From assembly GCF_017315985.1 (NCBI RefSeq), contig NZ_JAFLVR010000030.1, positions 1 to 64,000 of the forward strand: a DNA stretch of 64,000 nucleotides, in the 5' to 3' direction. This DNA is from Candidatus Enterococcus murrayae. GTDB lineage: Bacteria > Bacillota > Bacilli > Lactobacillales > Enterococcaceae. How positions within the stretch are numbered: position 1 is the first letter of the stretch; each line of letters starts with the position of its first letter. Both the position numbers and the translations under genes were made by a program. This document shows positions 8,678 to 17,900 of this stretch, piece by piece. The notes under the pieces were generated by a model. That model had not been told where the DNA came from. It did not search any database and saw only the letters and a list, made by a program, of their open reading frames with translations.

Positions 8678-9043
8678 ATGAATGAAGACGTGGATATGGA
8701 CGAGCTAGACGAGTTATTAAATCTGTTTAATAGAGTGGTAAAAAACTTATATGATTTCACTGCACCTGCTGACAAGCAAATAGAACGACTAAAAGGTTTT
8801 GCAGTTGCTGATGAGATAGCTTCTGATTTTTCTGATATTTCGATGAAGTATGTAAAAATACTATTCGAAAACGAGTGGATCACAGGAGAACAGTACCAGG
8901 ATTTTTTAAACATTGATAAAAAATTGCATCAAATGAGTAAAACTAACAAAGATATCTGGGATGAAAATGCGCTTAAGAATGCAGAAGAATGGAAAGAATG
9001 TAGAGATATGGGATTAGAAATATTAAAATCACTAGGATATTAA
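8678..9043 (+). CDS. Hypothetical acidic protein, candidate immunity protein
   Basis: A 121-residue, highly acidic, apparently all-helical cytosolic protein. It starts MNEDVDMDELDELL and has a long central helix and a C-terminal EEWKECRDMGLEILKSLGY segment. A GAGGTGG ribosome site lies upstream. I do not recognise the family. Small acidic helical proteins next to other small unrelated genes often neutralise nuclease toxins, so an immunity role is plausible but not shown. Confidence 0.6.
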   Translation: MNEDVDMDELDELLNLFNRVVKNLYDFTAPADKQIERLKGFAVADEIASDFSDISMKYVKILFENEWITGEQYQDFLNIDKKLHQMSKTNKDIWDENALKNAEEWKECRDMGLEILKSLGY

Positions 9044-9141
9044 AACTTGAAAACTGATGGCATGACCAGATTAACAACTTATTAACTTTCAAGACTCTGT
9101 TTAACAAGTGTCATCTGATCGAGAAATTGGAGAAGTAGAAA

Positions 9142-9444
9142 ATGGACAATCATCTATTACGTGAAAAATATATAACTAGTATTGAAGATGTAGCTCTTGA
9201 AATCAGTCAATCTGATTATTGGAGAACTCAATTTTTTGAAAGTGAATATGATCAAAGAATACTAATAAGTGAACAAAATATTGAAAACGTACCCATTTAT
9301 ATTAAGCATATTTTTACTGAAGAAAAATTGATGTTCTTGGTTTCGAAAGTTAAAGAATGCCCAGAAGTATTCGATGAGGGAAGCATAATATTTAAATTTG
9401 AGAGTGTGCCCTTTGCATCGATCACCAGATTTTCAGGGAATTGA
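9142..9444 (+). CDS. Hypothetical protein
   Basis: A 100-residue soluble acidic protein that I do not recognise. The predicted pattern is an N-terminal helix (ITSIEDVALEISQSDYW) followed by strands (IYIKHIF, KLMFLVSKV, SIIFKFESV). It has no signal or membrane segment. A TTGGAGAAG ribosome site lies upstream. It stands between two candidate immunity genes with short AT-rich spacers. Confidence 0.55.
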   Translation: MDNHLLREKYITSIEDVALEISQSDYWRTQFFESEYDQRILISEQNIENVPIYIKHIFTEEKLMFLVSKVKECPEVFDEGSIIFKFESVPFASITRFSGN

Positions 9445-9547
9445 TGTATTTGTTTTTTTGCTCCTTAGTCAAATTGAAACAAAACTCGCAAGCTCTTTCG
9501 GAGTTAAAATAGAGATTTGGTGAATCGTTAAGAAGGGGGCAGTGACA

Positions 9548-9904
9548 ATGACAAGTAAAGAATTGAATTTATTATTGATAAAAACATTCCCAAACCTTAA
9601 TAATGCTTATGAGCAAGAAGTTAGTTGGCAAGAAGGGAATCGTACTGGTTCTCATACTGTTTATGGAGATGTTTTAACCCCGTACGTAATTAGCTGTATA
9701 GAAAATAATAATCAAAAAGAGATAAAAAAAATATTTACTTATATTGATTTTCTATTATCAAAAAAAGATTCATATATTGAGGAAGTAATTACTTTTAGTG
9801 TACTTGAGAGTATTGAATATTTGTTAAATCAAAATAGAGGATTTCTGTCTGTGATGGGAAAAGAAACAAAGAGAGTAGTGAAAGAACAGGAACAGGCTAA
9901 ATAA
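9548..9904 (+). CDS. DUF7674-like protein, candidate immunity protein
   Basis: A 118-residue protein that resembles a family I recall as DUF7674. The telling block is KTFPNLNNAYEQEVSW followed by GSHTVYGDVLTPYV, then a helical C-terminal half with VLESIEYLL. No signal or membrane helix is present. ATG 9548 was preferred because GGGGGC lies 8 bases upstream; a GTG at 9542 would sit too close. Family members occur as single small genes in immunity arrays of Bacillota. The biochemical role is unknown. Confidence 0.6.
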   Translation: MTSKELNLLLIKTFPNLNNAYEQEVSWQEGNRTGSHTVYGDVLTPYVISCIENNNQKEIKKIFTYIDFLLSKKDSYIEEVITFSVLESIEYLLNQNRGFLSVMGKETKRVVKEQEQAK

Positions 9905-10090
9905 ACAAAATTTTGAGAAAATTGGAAGGCGAATGTTTTCGTCGCATTTTATAAGTAGCACCTGAAACTTAAGTACTAACAATTTCCTCGCGTCAAGGAA
10001 TGGACAACTGTGTCCATCAACACTACTAGTTATGTGCATCATAAAACGGGAATTCTTTTAGTAGAAAAACAATTGAAGGAGGGAAAAATT

Positions 10091-10492
10091 CTGAGCGAGC
10101 CAAAAGTAAAAGTTGAGTTTAGCCTTGAAGGATTGAACTTAGACCCTGAATATGTGACTAAAAAAATTGGATTAAAACCGCACATTTTTTACAAAAAAGG
10201 TGAGATAGCTCAAAATCACAAACCTTACAAACAAGGATGTTGGTCAATAATTGTTCCATATGAGGTATCGTATGACATTTCTGTTCAAGTCGAAAAATTA
10301 TTTAAGATGATTCGGGATAAAAAAGAAATAATTTTAGAAGTAAAAAAAATGTATAAGGGAGATGTAATTTTGAGCGTGGTTATCGAGGTGGAGAATCAAA
10401 CAATTCCAGGAGTCACCTTTGAGAATCAGCATATTACTTTATTAGCCGAATTGGAGGCCGATATGGATGTAGACATATTATTGATTTCATAG
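10091..10492 (+). CDS. DUF4279 family protein, apparent CTG start
   Basis: A DUF4279-type protein of about 133 residues, a family found among polymorphic-toxin immunity genes and often alone. Family features seen are VEFSLEGLNLDPEYVTKKIGL at the start of the domain, KQGCWSI in the middle and ITLLAELEADMDVDILLIS at the end. The frame is open from at least GTG 10010, but the only strong ribosome site, AAGGAGGG at 10076-10083, points to CTG 10091, giving a protein opening (M)SEPKVKVEFSLE. Either CTG is used, or an ATG was lost by one substitution. GTG 10010 and TTG 10073 have no good ribosome site. A second DUF4279 gene lies at 13273. Confidence 0.62.
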   Translation: MSEPKVKVEFSLEGLNLDPEYVTKKIGLKPHIFYKKGEIAQNHKPYKQGCWSIIVPYEVSYDISVQVEKLFKMIRDKKEIILEVKKMYKGDVILSVVIEVENQTIPGVTFENQHITLLAELEADMDVDILLIS

Positions 10493-10722
10493 GATGGCTT
10501 TCGCTTTCGACTTAAGTAAGAATGATGGGTTGCTTCGTTCGAACTTAGTAAATAAGCAATACGCGATGAGACACAATTCTATTTTTAAGTAATTTACAGG
10601 GAGCTTCCTGAGGTAGCGAAAAAATATTGAAGAAAACAATTTATGGCGAAAAAAATGGCTGGATATGAAATAAATAGATTAGAAATACTGAGTCAAATAG
10701 CGGCATATTATTGGGAGGGCAT

Positions 10723-11136
10723 ATGGATAACCTTAAAATAGAGAGGGTTTGGCAGGATTCAAATTTGTTAGAGTTAAAAGTCAGTGCAAAATCTAAGTAC
10801 ATCAAGGTTACTCAGGTTTGTTATGTTCAGAACGAGGATTTACAAACTATTGGAAAGAATATCCAAGATTTTTCTTTTAATTTTAATAAGAAGTGTTATG
10901 TGGAATTTGGAGAAAAGAGTGGAAATAGGACGCCTGCTTTTTCGTTGGAATTTTTGCCAGCGGATAAGACAGGAAATATATTAATAGAAGTTGATATGGA
11001 AATTGATGATAATGATGAAGGAAGACATAGAAGCTGTTTTTATATACAAAGTGAAATTGGTCTTGTAGAACGATTCGGCAAGAGTTTAATCCAAATGACA
11101 AGAAGTAAAGTTGATGAAATAAATTTGAACATTTAG
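10723..11136 (+). CDS. Hypothetical protein, possibly WapI-like immunity protein
   Basis: A 137-residue beta-rich soluble protein. A run FNKKCYVEFGEKSGNRTPAF then FLPADKTGNILIEVDMEI recalls the strand pattern of WapI-family immunity proteins, where a Phe-Leu-Pro-Asp/Ala-x-x-Gly segment is followed by a strand. The resemblance is from memory and weak. GGAGG at 10714-10718 sits four bases before ATG 10723, a short spacing. The stretch before it (10493-10722) holds only a short open piece reading ELPEVAKKILKKTIYGEK. Confidence 0.58.
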   Translation: MDNLKIERVWQDSNLLELKVSAKSKYIKVTQVCYVQNEDLQTIGKNIQDFSFNFNKKCYVEFGEKSGNRTPAFSLEFLPADKTGNILIEVDMEIDDNDEGRHRSCFYIQSEIGLVERFGKSLIQMTRSKVDEINLNI

Positions 11137-11183
11137 AAAAGGAATGTTATACCCATTTTAATGAGTTGGATTTGGAGGTTAAG

Positions 11184-11876
11184 ATGCTAAATCACAAATT
11201 TTATAAGTATGATGAAAATTTTCAAATTCAATTTGTACAAGAGGATGATTTTATTCGAATATCACATTCTCTAATACAGGAGTTAAGTAATTGCTTAAGT
11301 AAGCATATTTTCACGGAATATAATTCGGAAGAGAAAATTTATGGACTTAATGGAAGTGACACATTGCTTGGCAAGGAAGACATTTTGTATCTTCAAAAAT
11401 GTCTGGTTTCAAATAGTAGTAATGCACCTGAATATATGAAGTTCATGTCGTTCTTAGAAGAATGCCTTTCTAGCGGAAATCAAGTGTTGCACGTGGATGG
11501 AAGTCCATCAACAGGAGGACTGATCCATGATTTTATCTTATGCAAAGAATTACCGGAAGACCTCAATCCAAGAAAGTACAAAAGCATTAGTATCAAAATT
11601 CAAGATCAATTTATTGAAGAAAATTATGATGTTTTCAAGAATGTGAAAATGTATTGGAACAATATGTACACCATTGATCAGGGATTTAGTTATTATGGGA
11701 TAACCATTATTACTCCCGATATAGCTAGAAATCTCCTTGAAACTGTAGGAACCTATTTGGATGGAAATAAAGCAGAGCAAGCGGAGTATTTTATAGGTAG
11801 TGAGTGGGACACTCTGAAGCAAATTTTGGAAACATCTATTTCTGAAGGCAAATTGGTTATTCATTTTGGGATTTAA
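11184..11876 (+). CDS. Hypothetical protein, candidate immunity protein
   Basis: A 230-residue acidic soluble protein that I do not recognise. It has no signal peptide or transmembrane helix. A hydrophilic N-terminal half contains NCLSKHIFTEYNSEEK, and the second half is marked by GFSYYGITIITPD and ends SEGKLVIHFGI. TTGGAGG at 11172-11178 precedes ATG 11184. The gene follows the previous one by under 50 bases, so the two could be co-transcribed. Its size is large for this island. Confidence 0.6.
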   Translation: MLNHKFYKYDENFQIQFVQEDDFIRISHSLIQELSNCLSKHIFTEYNSEEKIYGLNGSDTLLGKEDILYLQKCLVSNSSNAPEYMKFMSFLEECLSSGNQVLHVDGSPSTGGLIHDFILCKELPEDLNPRKYKSISIKIQDQFIEENYDVFKNVKMYWNNMYTIDQGFSYYGITIITPDIARNLLETVGTYLDGNKAEQAEYFIGSEWDTLKQILETSISEGKLVIHFGI

Positions 11877-12015
11877 CTTTCATGCAATAAAGAGAAATTA
11901 TTTTTACTGTGCCCCGATCAATTTAGACTAGACGCTGACACCATAAGTTGATAGCGTTAAAAAAAATATGTATCTATTTCGAAAGCTAATTATTAACCAA
12001 GAAATGAGGGGTATC

Positions 12016-12552
12016 ATGCAAGAGCAACAAGAGTGGGAAATTCTTTCGGACCAACGATCAGAGGAGCTTTGGAAAATTGTCTACCAACGATTTTCTTTTG
12101 AGCCAGATTATTCTGCAAAAGATGTTCGCTATACATTAACAGAACCTTACGATCTTTACAGTTGCAAAGATGTAGGCGCTATAGCAACTTCTGATCCTAA
12201 CTGGCGTGAAACAATCAGAAGTATTTTTTGTGCGTGCTTGAAAGATCAAGAATACATGTATGCTCTAGATTGGCAGCATACCTGCTATAAATACTATCCT
12301 CAAGTAAAGATACGTAAAGAAAATCCGACGTTCATTTTAGATGCTCAGGGTGGGTATTTTGCGTACTTCCCAGAGTATTATCCTGATGGAGATTACTATT
12401 TGTTCTTTTCCAAGGATTTATCATGGGGGTATTTGACTGATCCATGGCGGCAGCATATTTTTGTGTATGGTGAGCAGTTGAGAAAAGAAATTCAAAAGAA
12501 AGCACAGTATCTAGGGTTTAGGCTGATTGAATCTAGTATTGAGAATGACTAA
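12016..12552 (+). CDS. DUF2716 family protein
   Basis: A 178-residue protein of the DUF2716 type, known from Bacillus and Enterococcus and frequent in toxin-immunity neighbourhoods. Family features seen: YALDWQHTCYKYYP in the middle, FPEYYPDGDYYLFFSKDLSWGY, and the closing DPWRQHIFVYGEQL block. ATG 12016 has GAGGGG four bases upstream; ATG 12004 and ATG 11968 are in frame but lack a good site. No membrane segment is visible. Whether the protein neutralises a toxin is unknown. Confidence 0.68.
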   Translation: MQEQQEWEILSDQRSEELWKIVYQRFSFEPDYSAKDVRYTLTEPYDLYSCKDVGAIATSDPNWRETIRSIFCACLKDQEYMYALDWQHTCYKYYPQVKIRKENPTFILDAQGGYFAYFPEYYPDGDYYLFFSKDLSWGYLTDPWRQHIFVYGEQLRKEIQKKAQYLGFRLIESSIEND

Positions 12553-12660
12553 AACGGTTAAATGAAGATTAATAAATTGTTTTAGTTGGTTTAAAGCATG
12601 TACCTGAATAAAAAATAAATGACGTAATCAACAGAATAAATATTAGTAAGGAGATTAACA

Positions 12661-13014
12661 ATGCGATCGAAACTAAAATTATCCGTTTATAATAAAAAAG
12701 ACGCCAACATAATGTTACTGGTATGCATTATAGGATTACTAGATTCTTTAAAAGATGGAATATTAGCAATAGACGAATGTGAACAGTATTTGTTTAGCCC
12801 CTATTCTTTAGATGTTTTAAAAAGAAAAGGTATAGATAGGAGAATTATCGATATCGTACACTTAGGAACTGAATTGGAGGATGTAGAATCATTGCTTCCT
12901 GAGAGACTGGAGGCCAACATTCAAGAATTACATCAACGAGCAAAAGATCTGCTAAGGGAAATTAAACCAGATGGAATATACTATGGGGAAAAGAAGTGGT
13001 TAAATAAGAAATGA
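12661..13014 (+). CDS. DUF3969 family protein
   Basis: A 117-residue protein matching what I recall of DUF3969: an MLLVCIIGLLDSLKDG helix, an IDECEQYLFSPYSLDVL segment, and a helical C-terminus ending near KPDGIYYGEKKW. It lacks a signal peptide. AAGGAG lies 8 bases before the ATG. It is an isolated small gene in the island, and family members are reported among single genes in immunity arrays. The function is unknown. Confidence 0.62.
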   Translation: MRSKLKLSVYNKKDANIMLLVCIIGLLDSLKDGILAIDECEQYLFSPYSLDVLKRKGIDRRIIDIVHLGTELEDVESLLPERLEANIQELHQRAKDLLREIKPDGIYYGEKKWLNKK

Positions 13015-13111
13015 TGTAGAGTTTTTGCACATAGAGGATCAGCAAAAACAAGTCAATATGACTTGTATATCAAAAATTTTATGATTTTGACACATGATCC
13101 AATGGTAATCC

Positions 13112-13201
13112 ATGTTTAACATTTTGTTGGCATCAAGAAAAGGGACTTTTCGTGAATTATTTTTATTTTAGGAAAAAATCGACATCGGATTAAATCGTTA
13201 G
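13112..13201 (+). pseudogene. Protein-coding remnant, copy 2 (GTFRELF repeat)
   Basis: This frame reads MFNILLASRKGTFRELFLF, then an in-frame TAG at 13169, then EKIDIGLNR and another stop. It is the same coding remnant as 6677-6793. Bases 13129-13183 match 6715-6769 with six differences in 55, one of which turns Tyr into the stop. It is clearly non-functional here. An 8-bp palindrome (13049-13067) lies further upstream. The two copies bracket a 6.4-kb block of the immunity island. Confidence 0.45.
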
Positions 13202-13272
13202 TTAGGAATAAAAAAATAAAAAGCGTATATTCTTTCAGGATATTACAGAGAATGGCATAAGGGAGAACGAGG

Positions 13273-13704
13273 ATGGACTACACAAAATTTCCCATAGTTG
13301 AAGTATCCGTTGCTTTGTCCAGCAAGAAGATAAAAACAACGTGTATAACGGATTTTCTTCAAGTGAGGCCCAGCAAGGAACGAGGCGTAGAAGATTGGCC
13401 AGATAGTATAAAAGAAAATTCTAATCTGCCAGAACAAATGAAACCAAGAAATGAATGGGTGTGGAGTATAGAATATGAAAGGTGTACGAATATAGATGAT
13501 GCATTGAAAAGCCTAATAGCAATTTTTAGTTCCAAAATATCAATATTTGCTGAAACATTCGAAGAAAAATCTATAGAAAAATCGGTACAAGTGCTCATTC
13601 ATGCTGAATCAACAGGTATGCCGGAGGTAGGTTTAGAAATTGAAACCATAGAATTTTTGAATAAAATTAGAACACCAATTCCCTTTGATATTTATACTTA
13701 TTGA
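13273..13704 (+). CDS. DUF4279 family protein
   Basis: A 143-residue DUF4279-type protein. The domain runs from VEVSVALSSKKIKTTCITDF through NEWVWSIEYERC and a helical DDALKSLIAIFSSK segment, to the late strands VQVLIHAESTGMPEVGLEIE and EFLNKI. It is homologous in plan to the protein at 10091 but well diverged. GGGAGAACGAGG precedes the ATG. The 3' flanks of both DUF4279 genes contain a similar TTAGTAAATAAGC piece, which hints at duplication of a small cassette. Confidence 0.65.
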   Translation: MDYTKFPIVEVSVALSSKKIKTTCITDFLQVRPSKERGVEDWPDSIKENSNLPEQMKPRNEWVWSIEYERCTNIDDALKSLIAIFSSKISIFAETFEEKSIEKSVQVLIHAESTGMPEVGLEIETIEFLNKIRTPIPFDIYTY

Positions 13705-13866
13705 TGGAAATAATACTATTTCGAGTTAGTAAATAAGCCCAAATTTTGAGATGATTATAAAACCTCATTTTTTTATAACTCATTTATGAGAAGGAAGAGT
13801 ACAAGTTGTGCAGAGCTAGTTTAAGAAGCTCGTTCCAATGATGAAACTATTAGGGAGTATGACAAT

Positions 13867-14121
13867 ATGAAAGTATATTTGCTTCAACACAGCTATGAAT
13901 ATGAAATAGACCAGAATATTAAAATAGAAGAAACAAAAATTATTGGGATATATGGCACAGAATCAAAAGCGAAACAGGTAAAGAAATCATTTATGACAAA
14001 GAAAGGCTTCAATAGGTTTCCAGAAGATTGTTTCTATATTGATGAATATGAAATAGATCGAGATCATTGGACTGAAGGCTTTATTACATGGAATGGTGAA
14101 AAAGATGAATGGATTGAGTAA
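13867..14121 (+). CDS. DUF7336-like small protein
   Basis: An 84-residue protein that is the best example here of the DUF7336-like family: MKVYLLQHSYEYE, then IEETKIIGIYGTESKAKQV, then FYIDEYEIDRDHWTEGF. The pair at 7794/8002 belongs to the same family. AGGGAG lies before the ATG. It is cytosolic by sequence. Three paralogues in one island suggest selection for variety, as for immunity proteins, but the function is unknown. Confidence 0.66.
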   Translation: MKVYLLQHSYEYEIDQNIKIEETKIIGIYGTESKAKQVKKSFMTKKGFNRFPEDCFYIDEYEIDRDHWTEGFITWNGEKDEWIE

Positions 14122-14264
14122 GGTGGCAGGTTTAAAGGAGAAGATAGTGAATAGGGAAGAAAAGGTAGAACATTGAAGAAATGGTATCAAGGATAAGTGT
14201 TGGTTTGTTAAGAAGTAGTTCTGCGAAGAATATCTATGATAAATTATCTGTAAAGGAGAAAAAA

Positions 14265-14846
14265 ATGATAAAGAAACTCGTTGTTTTAGGATTGTTATTG
14301 ATGGTGGTCAGTGGCTGTGCACCGGAGGATAAAGAGGCTGTCGAAGAAACTCAAAAAACGCAAAAGGTACAAAAAAGCGAGTCAAAAATTGAGAAGGGAA
14401 AAGTATTAGAAGTAAAAGCAGAAAATGGTGAGTTATTTCACTATACTTTGCCTAAAAGATGGCAAAAACGTAAGGATGAAAATTCAGACTTATTTGTTAG
14501 TTCAAGCAAAGAAGGAGTAAGTTTGCTCATAGAAAATAAAGCAGATTATACTGATTTAGCAAGCTATCAAAACGCGATCATCAATACTTATGAAGATTTG
14601 GGTGACCAGGTTGTCGAACAAGGAAATCCTGTTGAGGCTCAAGGAATGTCTGGAGTTGAATTGGTAGTAGAATCCGATAGAGAAGGAGCAAAGATCAAGG
14701 CTTTGATCTATCTTTTAGAGGCTGAGCAAAATTATGTTCAGGTCTACGCATCGACCACTCAAAGTCGCTTTGACGACAATCGGGAAAAGCTGAAGGAAGC
14801 GGCCAGTTTACTTAAAATGGCAGAGAAACAACCAGAACCAGTATAG
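14265..14846 (+). CDS. Small surface lipoprotein, PsbP-like
   Basis: A 193-residue lipoprotein with signal peptide MIKKLVVLGLLLMVVSGC and lipobox Cys18. A charged linker rich in Gln, Lys and Ser precedes a single alpha/beta domain with FHYTLPKRWQKR, a long IINTYEDLGDQ helix and a C-terminal helix. It looks like a distant paralogue of the lipoprotein at 5752; the two lie at either end of the immunity island. ATG 14265 follows AAAGGAG closely; longer in-frame readings from 14181 would bury the signal peptide. A shared terminator follows. Confidence 0.78.
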   Translation: MIKKLVVLGLLLMVVSGCAPEDKEAVEETQKTQKVQKSESKIEKGKVLEVKAENGELFHYTLPKRWQKRKDENSDLFVSSSKEGVSLLIENKADYTDLASYQNAIINTYEDLGDQVVEQGNPVEAQGMSGVELVVESDREGAKIKALIYLLEAEQNYVQVYASTTQSRFDDNREKLKEAASLLKMAEKQPEPV

Positions 14847-14857
14847 TGAAAACAAAG

Positions 14858-14892
14858 GAAAAGGTGTCGGCTTTGGACCGACACCTTTTCTT
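14858..14892. terminator. Bidirectional terminator between convergent genes
   Basis: A 12-13 bp GC-rich stem (14858-14870 with 14878-14890), with loop CTTTGGA and A and T tracts on the two sides. It can end both the lipoprotein gene and the convergent surface-protein gene. Confidence 0.88.
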
Positions 14893-14916
14893 TTATTCAG
14901 TCATTTGGAAATCAGT

Positions 14917-17900
14917 TTATTTTCGTTGTTTTTTTCGTCTTAAAAAAATTGCCGCAATAACGAGGATGATTACTAGCAGTCCGGCTATTTTCAATAGAGG
15001 AGAGTTTTTTTCTCCAGTCTTGGGATAGCTTTTTGTTGAAATAGACTGAATGTTTTTATTGTTGATAGCGCCGCGAGAGCGGGATGGAATCTTTTTATAG
15101 GTTTTCGTTTTGCTTATTTCTGCAGTTTTTTTGATTTTAGTATTTTTCTGCTTGTTGTCCGGTTGTTTTGGACTATCTTTTTCCTTCGTGTTTTTTTCAT
15201 AGATATGTGTGATATAGACCGGTGCCTCACTGAAGCGTCCGGTTAAAGTTCCGGTCGTTTTCAAGAAATGGTAGCCGTCGATCAGGATGTTTGAGCCTTT
15301 GATATCGTAGGTGCTTCCTACGTCGCCGTTGAGCTCTAAATCTGGATGGATCTTGTTTCCGTGAGTATCAAGGTATTTCACGACTACATTTCCTACATGG
15401 GCAGGTGCTTCTTTTTTATAGGTCAAGAGGACCAGAATATTTCCTTCTGTAAAAGTTCCTGTGAGATTATCTGATGCATGGTCAAAGTGATAATTCTTGA
15501 TTGTGGCTAATTTATATTTTGGCCCTGAGACATCGTACGCTTCTCCCTCAGTTCCGGATACAGTTTGATCAGCAGCGATTGTTTCCCCATTTTCATCGAC
15601 ATATCGAACAGTGACACTGCCTGCTGCTTTCTTGATGAATTGCGCGGTAAAAATCTGGTCTTTTGTCATTTCTTCATTCGCAGCTGGCAATACTGGTGCC
15701 CAGCCGGCAAATGTATATCCAGCGTCTGGTTTTGGTTCGGGCATTGTCGTTAAGGCATCTCCCCAAGCGGTCCCGTAATCGACAGCGGTAGTGATTGAGC
15801 GGTTGTTGTAGTCTAGGGTGCCGTTTTCTCCAGGCAGGAAGGTGATAGTAACTTTCTTATTTTCCCATACCGCATACAGATCACTGTCGGTCGTTCCTAC
15901 TGCGAAATTTCTCTCGCTGAGGTCATAATCCTTTGCTCCAGCGACGGTTTTACTCCAGCCGGAGAGTGTTTTACCAGGGCGTTCAAATAGAGCGCCTTGT
16001 AAAGAGATGTTCGTATTTTTTAGCGCCTTTTGAGAAACGTCTACTGGACTATCGGCATAGTCGCCAGCGTGATAGGTGATATGGACCACGTCTTCAGCAG
16101 CAGCGTATACAGCAGTTAGTTTTGTATCCCCGCGAACCTGCATGTGATCTTCGGGGTAATAAATCGTAGACTCCTGATCGGATTGCCAGCCAATAAATAC
16201 CTTGCCAGCAGGCGCTTTGATGCCATCATCGTTTTTAATCAATGCTTTCGTCGTTAAATCATAGTCCTTTTCATCAACTGGCTGGGTGCCTGTTCCAGCG
16301 CCGAGATCATAAGTAACATGAAAGCCATCTGTTTGCCACTTCGCATATAAGTCAATATCGTGGGTTATTGGAATCGTGTCAGAGAACTCAAAGCTAGACG
16401 AACCAACTTGCCAAAACCATCCGTTAAAGACGCCCTTGCCGTCTACATAGGTTTTGCCCTTTACATAGTTACTTGGAAAAACGATATGATCATTGTCTGA
16501 GTAACCCTGCTGGAGCAGCTGTTTTCCGCCTAAAGAATCAAAATAGTGGACGGTATCCTGATTAGACTCCCATTTCGCAAAAAAGGTTGTATCACTATCG
16601 GGCATAACGAAATGATCGAAGTCGACTTTTTGCCGATAGTCTGAATCTAAATACCAGCCTGCGAAAACATAGCCTTCCCGAGTGGGGTCTTTTGGAGCAG
16701 TGAGGGTTTCCTGATATTTTTTTACGACTGATTGATCCGCGCCTTGGAACTCACCGCCTTGGGTATTATAGGTTAAGGTGTGTTTGTTCCGTAAGTAGTA
16801 GTAGCTTCCATTATAAGAATCTTCTATTTGATCTTTATAAAAGGTGAATCCGTAAATCGGATCTTCTATATACCCTCCTGAGGCGGAGTAGTATATTTGA
16901 GTATCGAATAGGTCATAGTAACGATCTTCGAAGAGTTCATCGGTTTTATCAAGGGATTCGACATACATCTTGCGGACATTCTTTCTGGCCGTTGTTGTAT
17001 AGTCTGCGGTTAACGTTAGTTCCTTTTTCCCGGCTGTTTTAGAGATGAGGTTGCTGGTTAAGGTAATTGGGTTCCCAGTACTGATATTTCCTGAACTAAT
17101 AGAATCTGACGGATACAGCCAGCCTTGGAAGTTAAGGGAAGAATTCTTGACTGTGGGATTACTTGGCCACAGTTCTTTGATATCTTGACCATATTTTGCT
17201 GAGATCGTGTATAATTCAGGATCGCTTCCGGTAATGTGCTGTCCGTTCGCGTCCATTTCTGCTTGTGTATTTTTTAAGGCAAATTTCACCTTGTAAACTG
17301 TCCGCTTATAGTAAACATTAATGATTGTTTGGCCGCTTCCAGAGATGACCTTTTTTTCACTAAAGGCGTAATCTGAATAGTTCAAGGCAGCTTTTCCCTG
17401 AGTGCTGGAATTTTTGATGCTGTCTGCTAAATCTTGATCGATGGTGAGGCTTTCTCCAGCTTGTCCTTTTCTTTCGGTGGACCAAGCAAAATTGTAATTA
17501 GCAGCATCATTTCCTGGATCGTTTGCTAGATTCGGCTTTTCTATCCAATAGGCGATCGTGTAGTTTACCTTTTCTGGCGTCCAAATCGCGTATAAAGTGA
17601 TATCTTGCGCGATCGGCGTATTAAAGTCGTAAGGAACCGAGCCATTTTCTTCTATTGACCAATGAGAGAAGGTGTAGCCGTCTCTTATCGGATCAGCCGG
17701 TTTTGCGGCAACTTTTCCATCCTTTATATATTGCGGGTCCACTTGTGAGCCATTTGAAACGAATAGAACGGTTCTTTCCGCAGTGAATTTTGGAACGAGA
17801 ACCAAATTTTTATCGGCTTTTGCTGCTTCAAAGTTGAAGGGCGTTTGGGTAGAATCCCCCTCGATATACCAATAAGAAAAATGTTCTCCCGCTGGAGGCG

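Noticed and set aside
13049-13067. 8-bp palindrome ACAAGTCA/TGACTTGT as an operator
   Set aside because: It stands alone in an AT-rich region, far from a start codon, with no second copy noticed.
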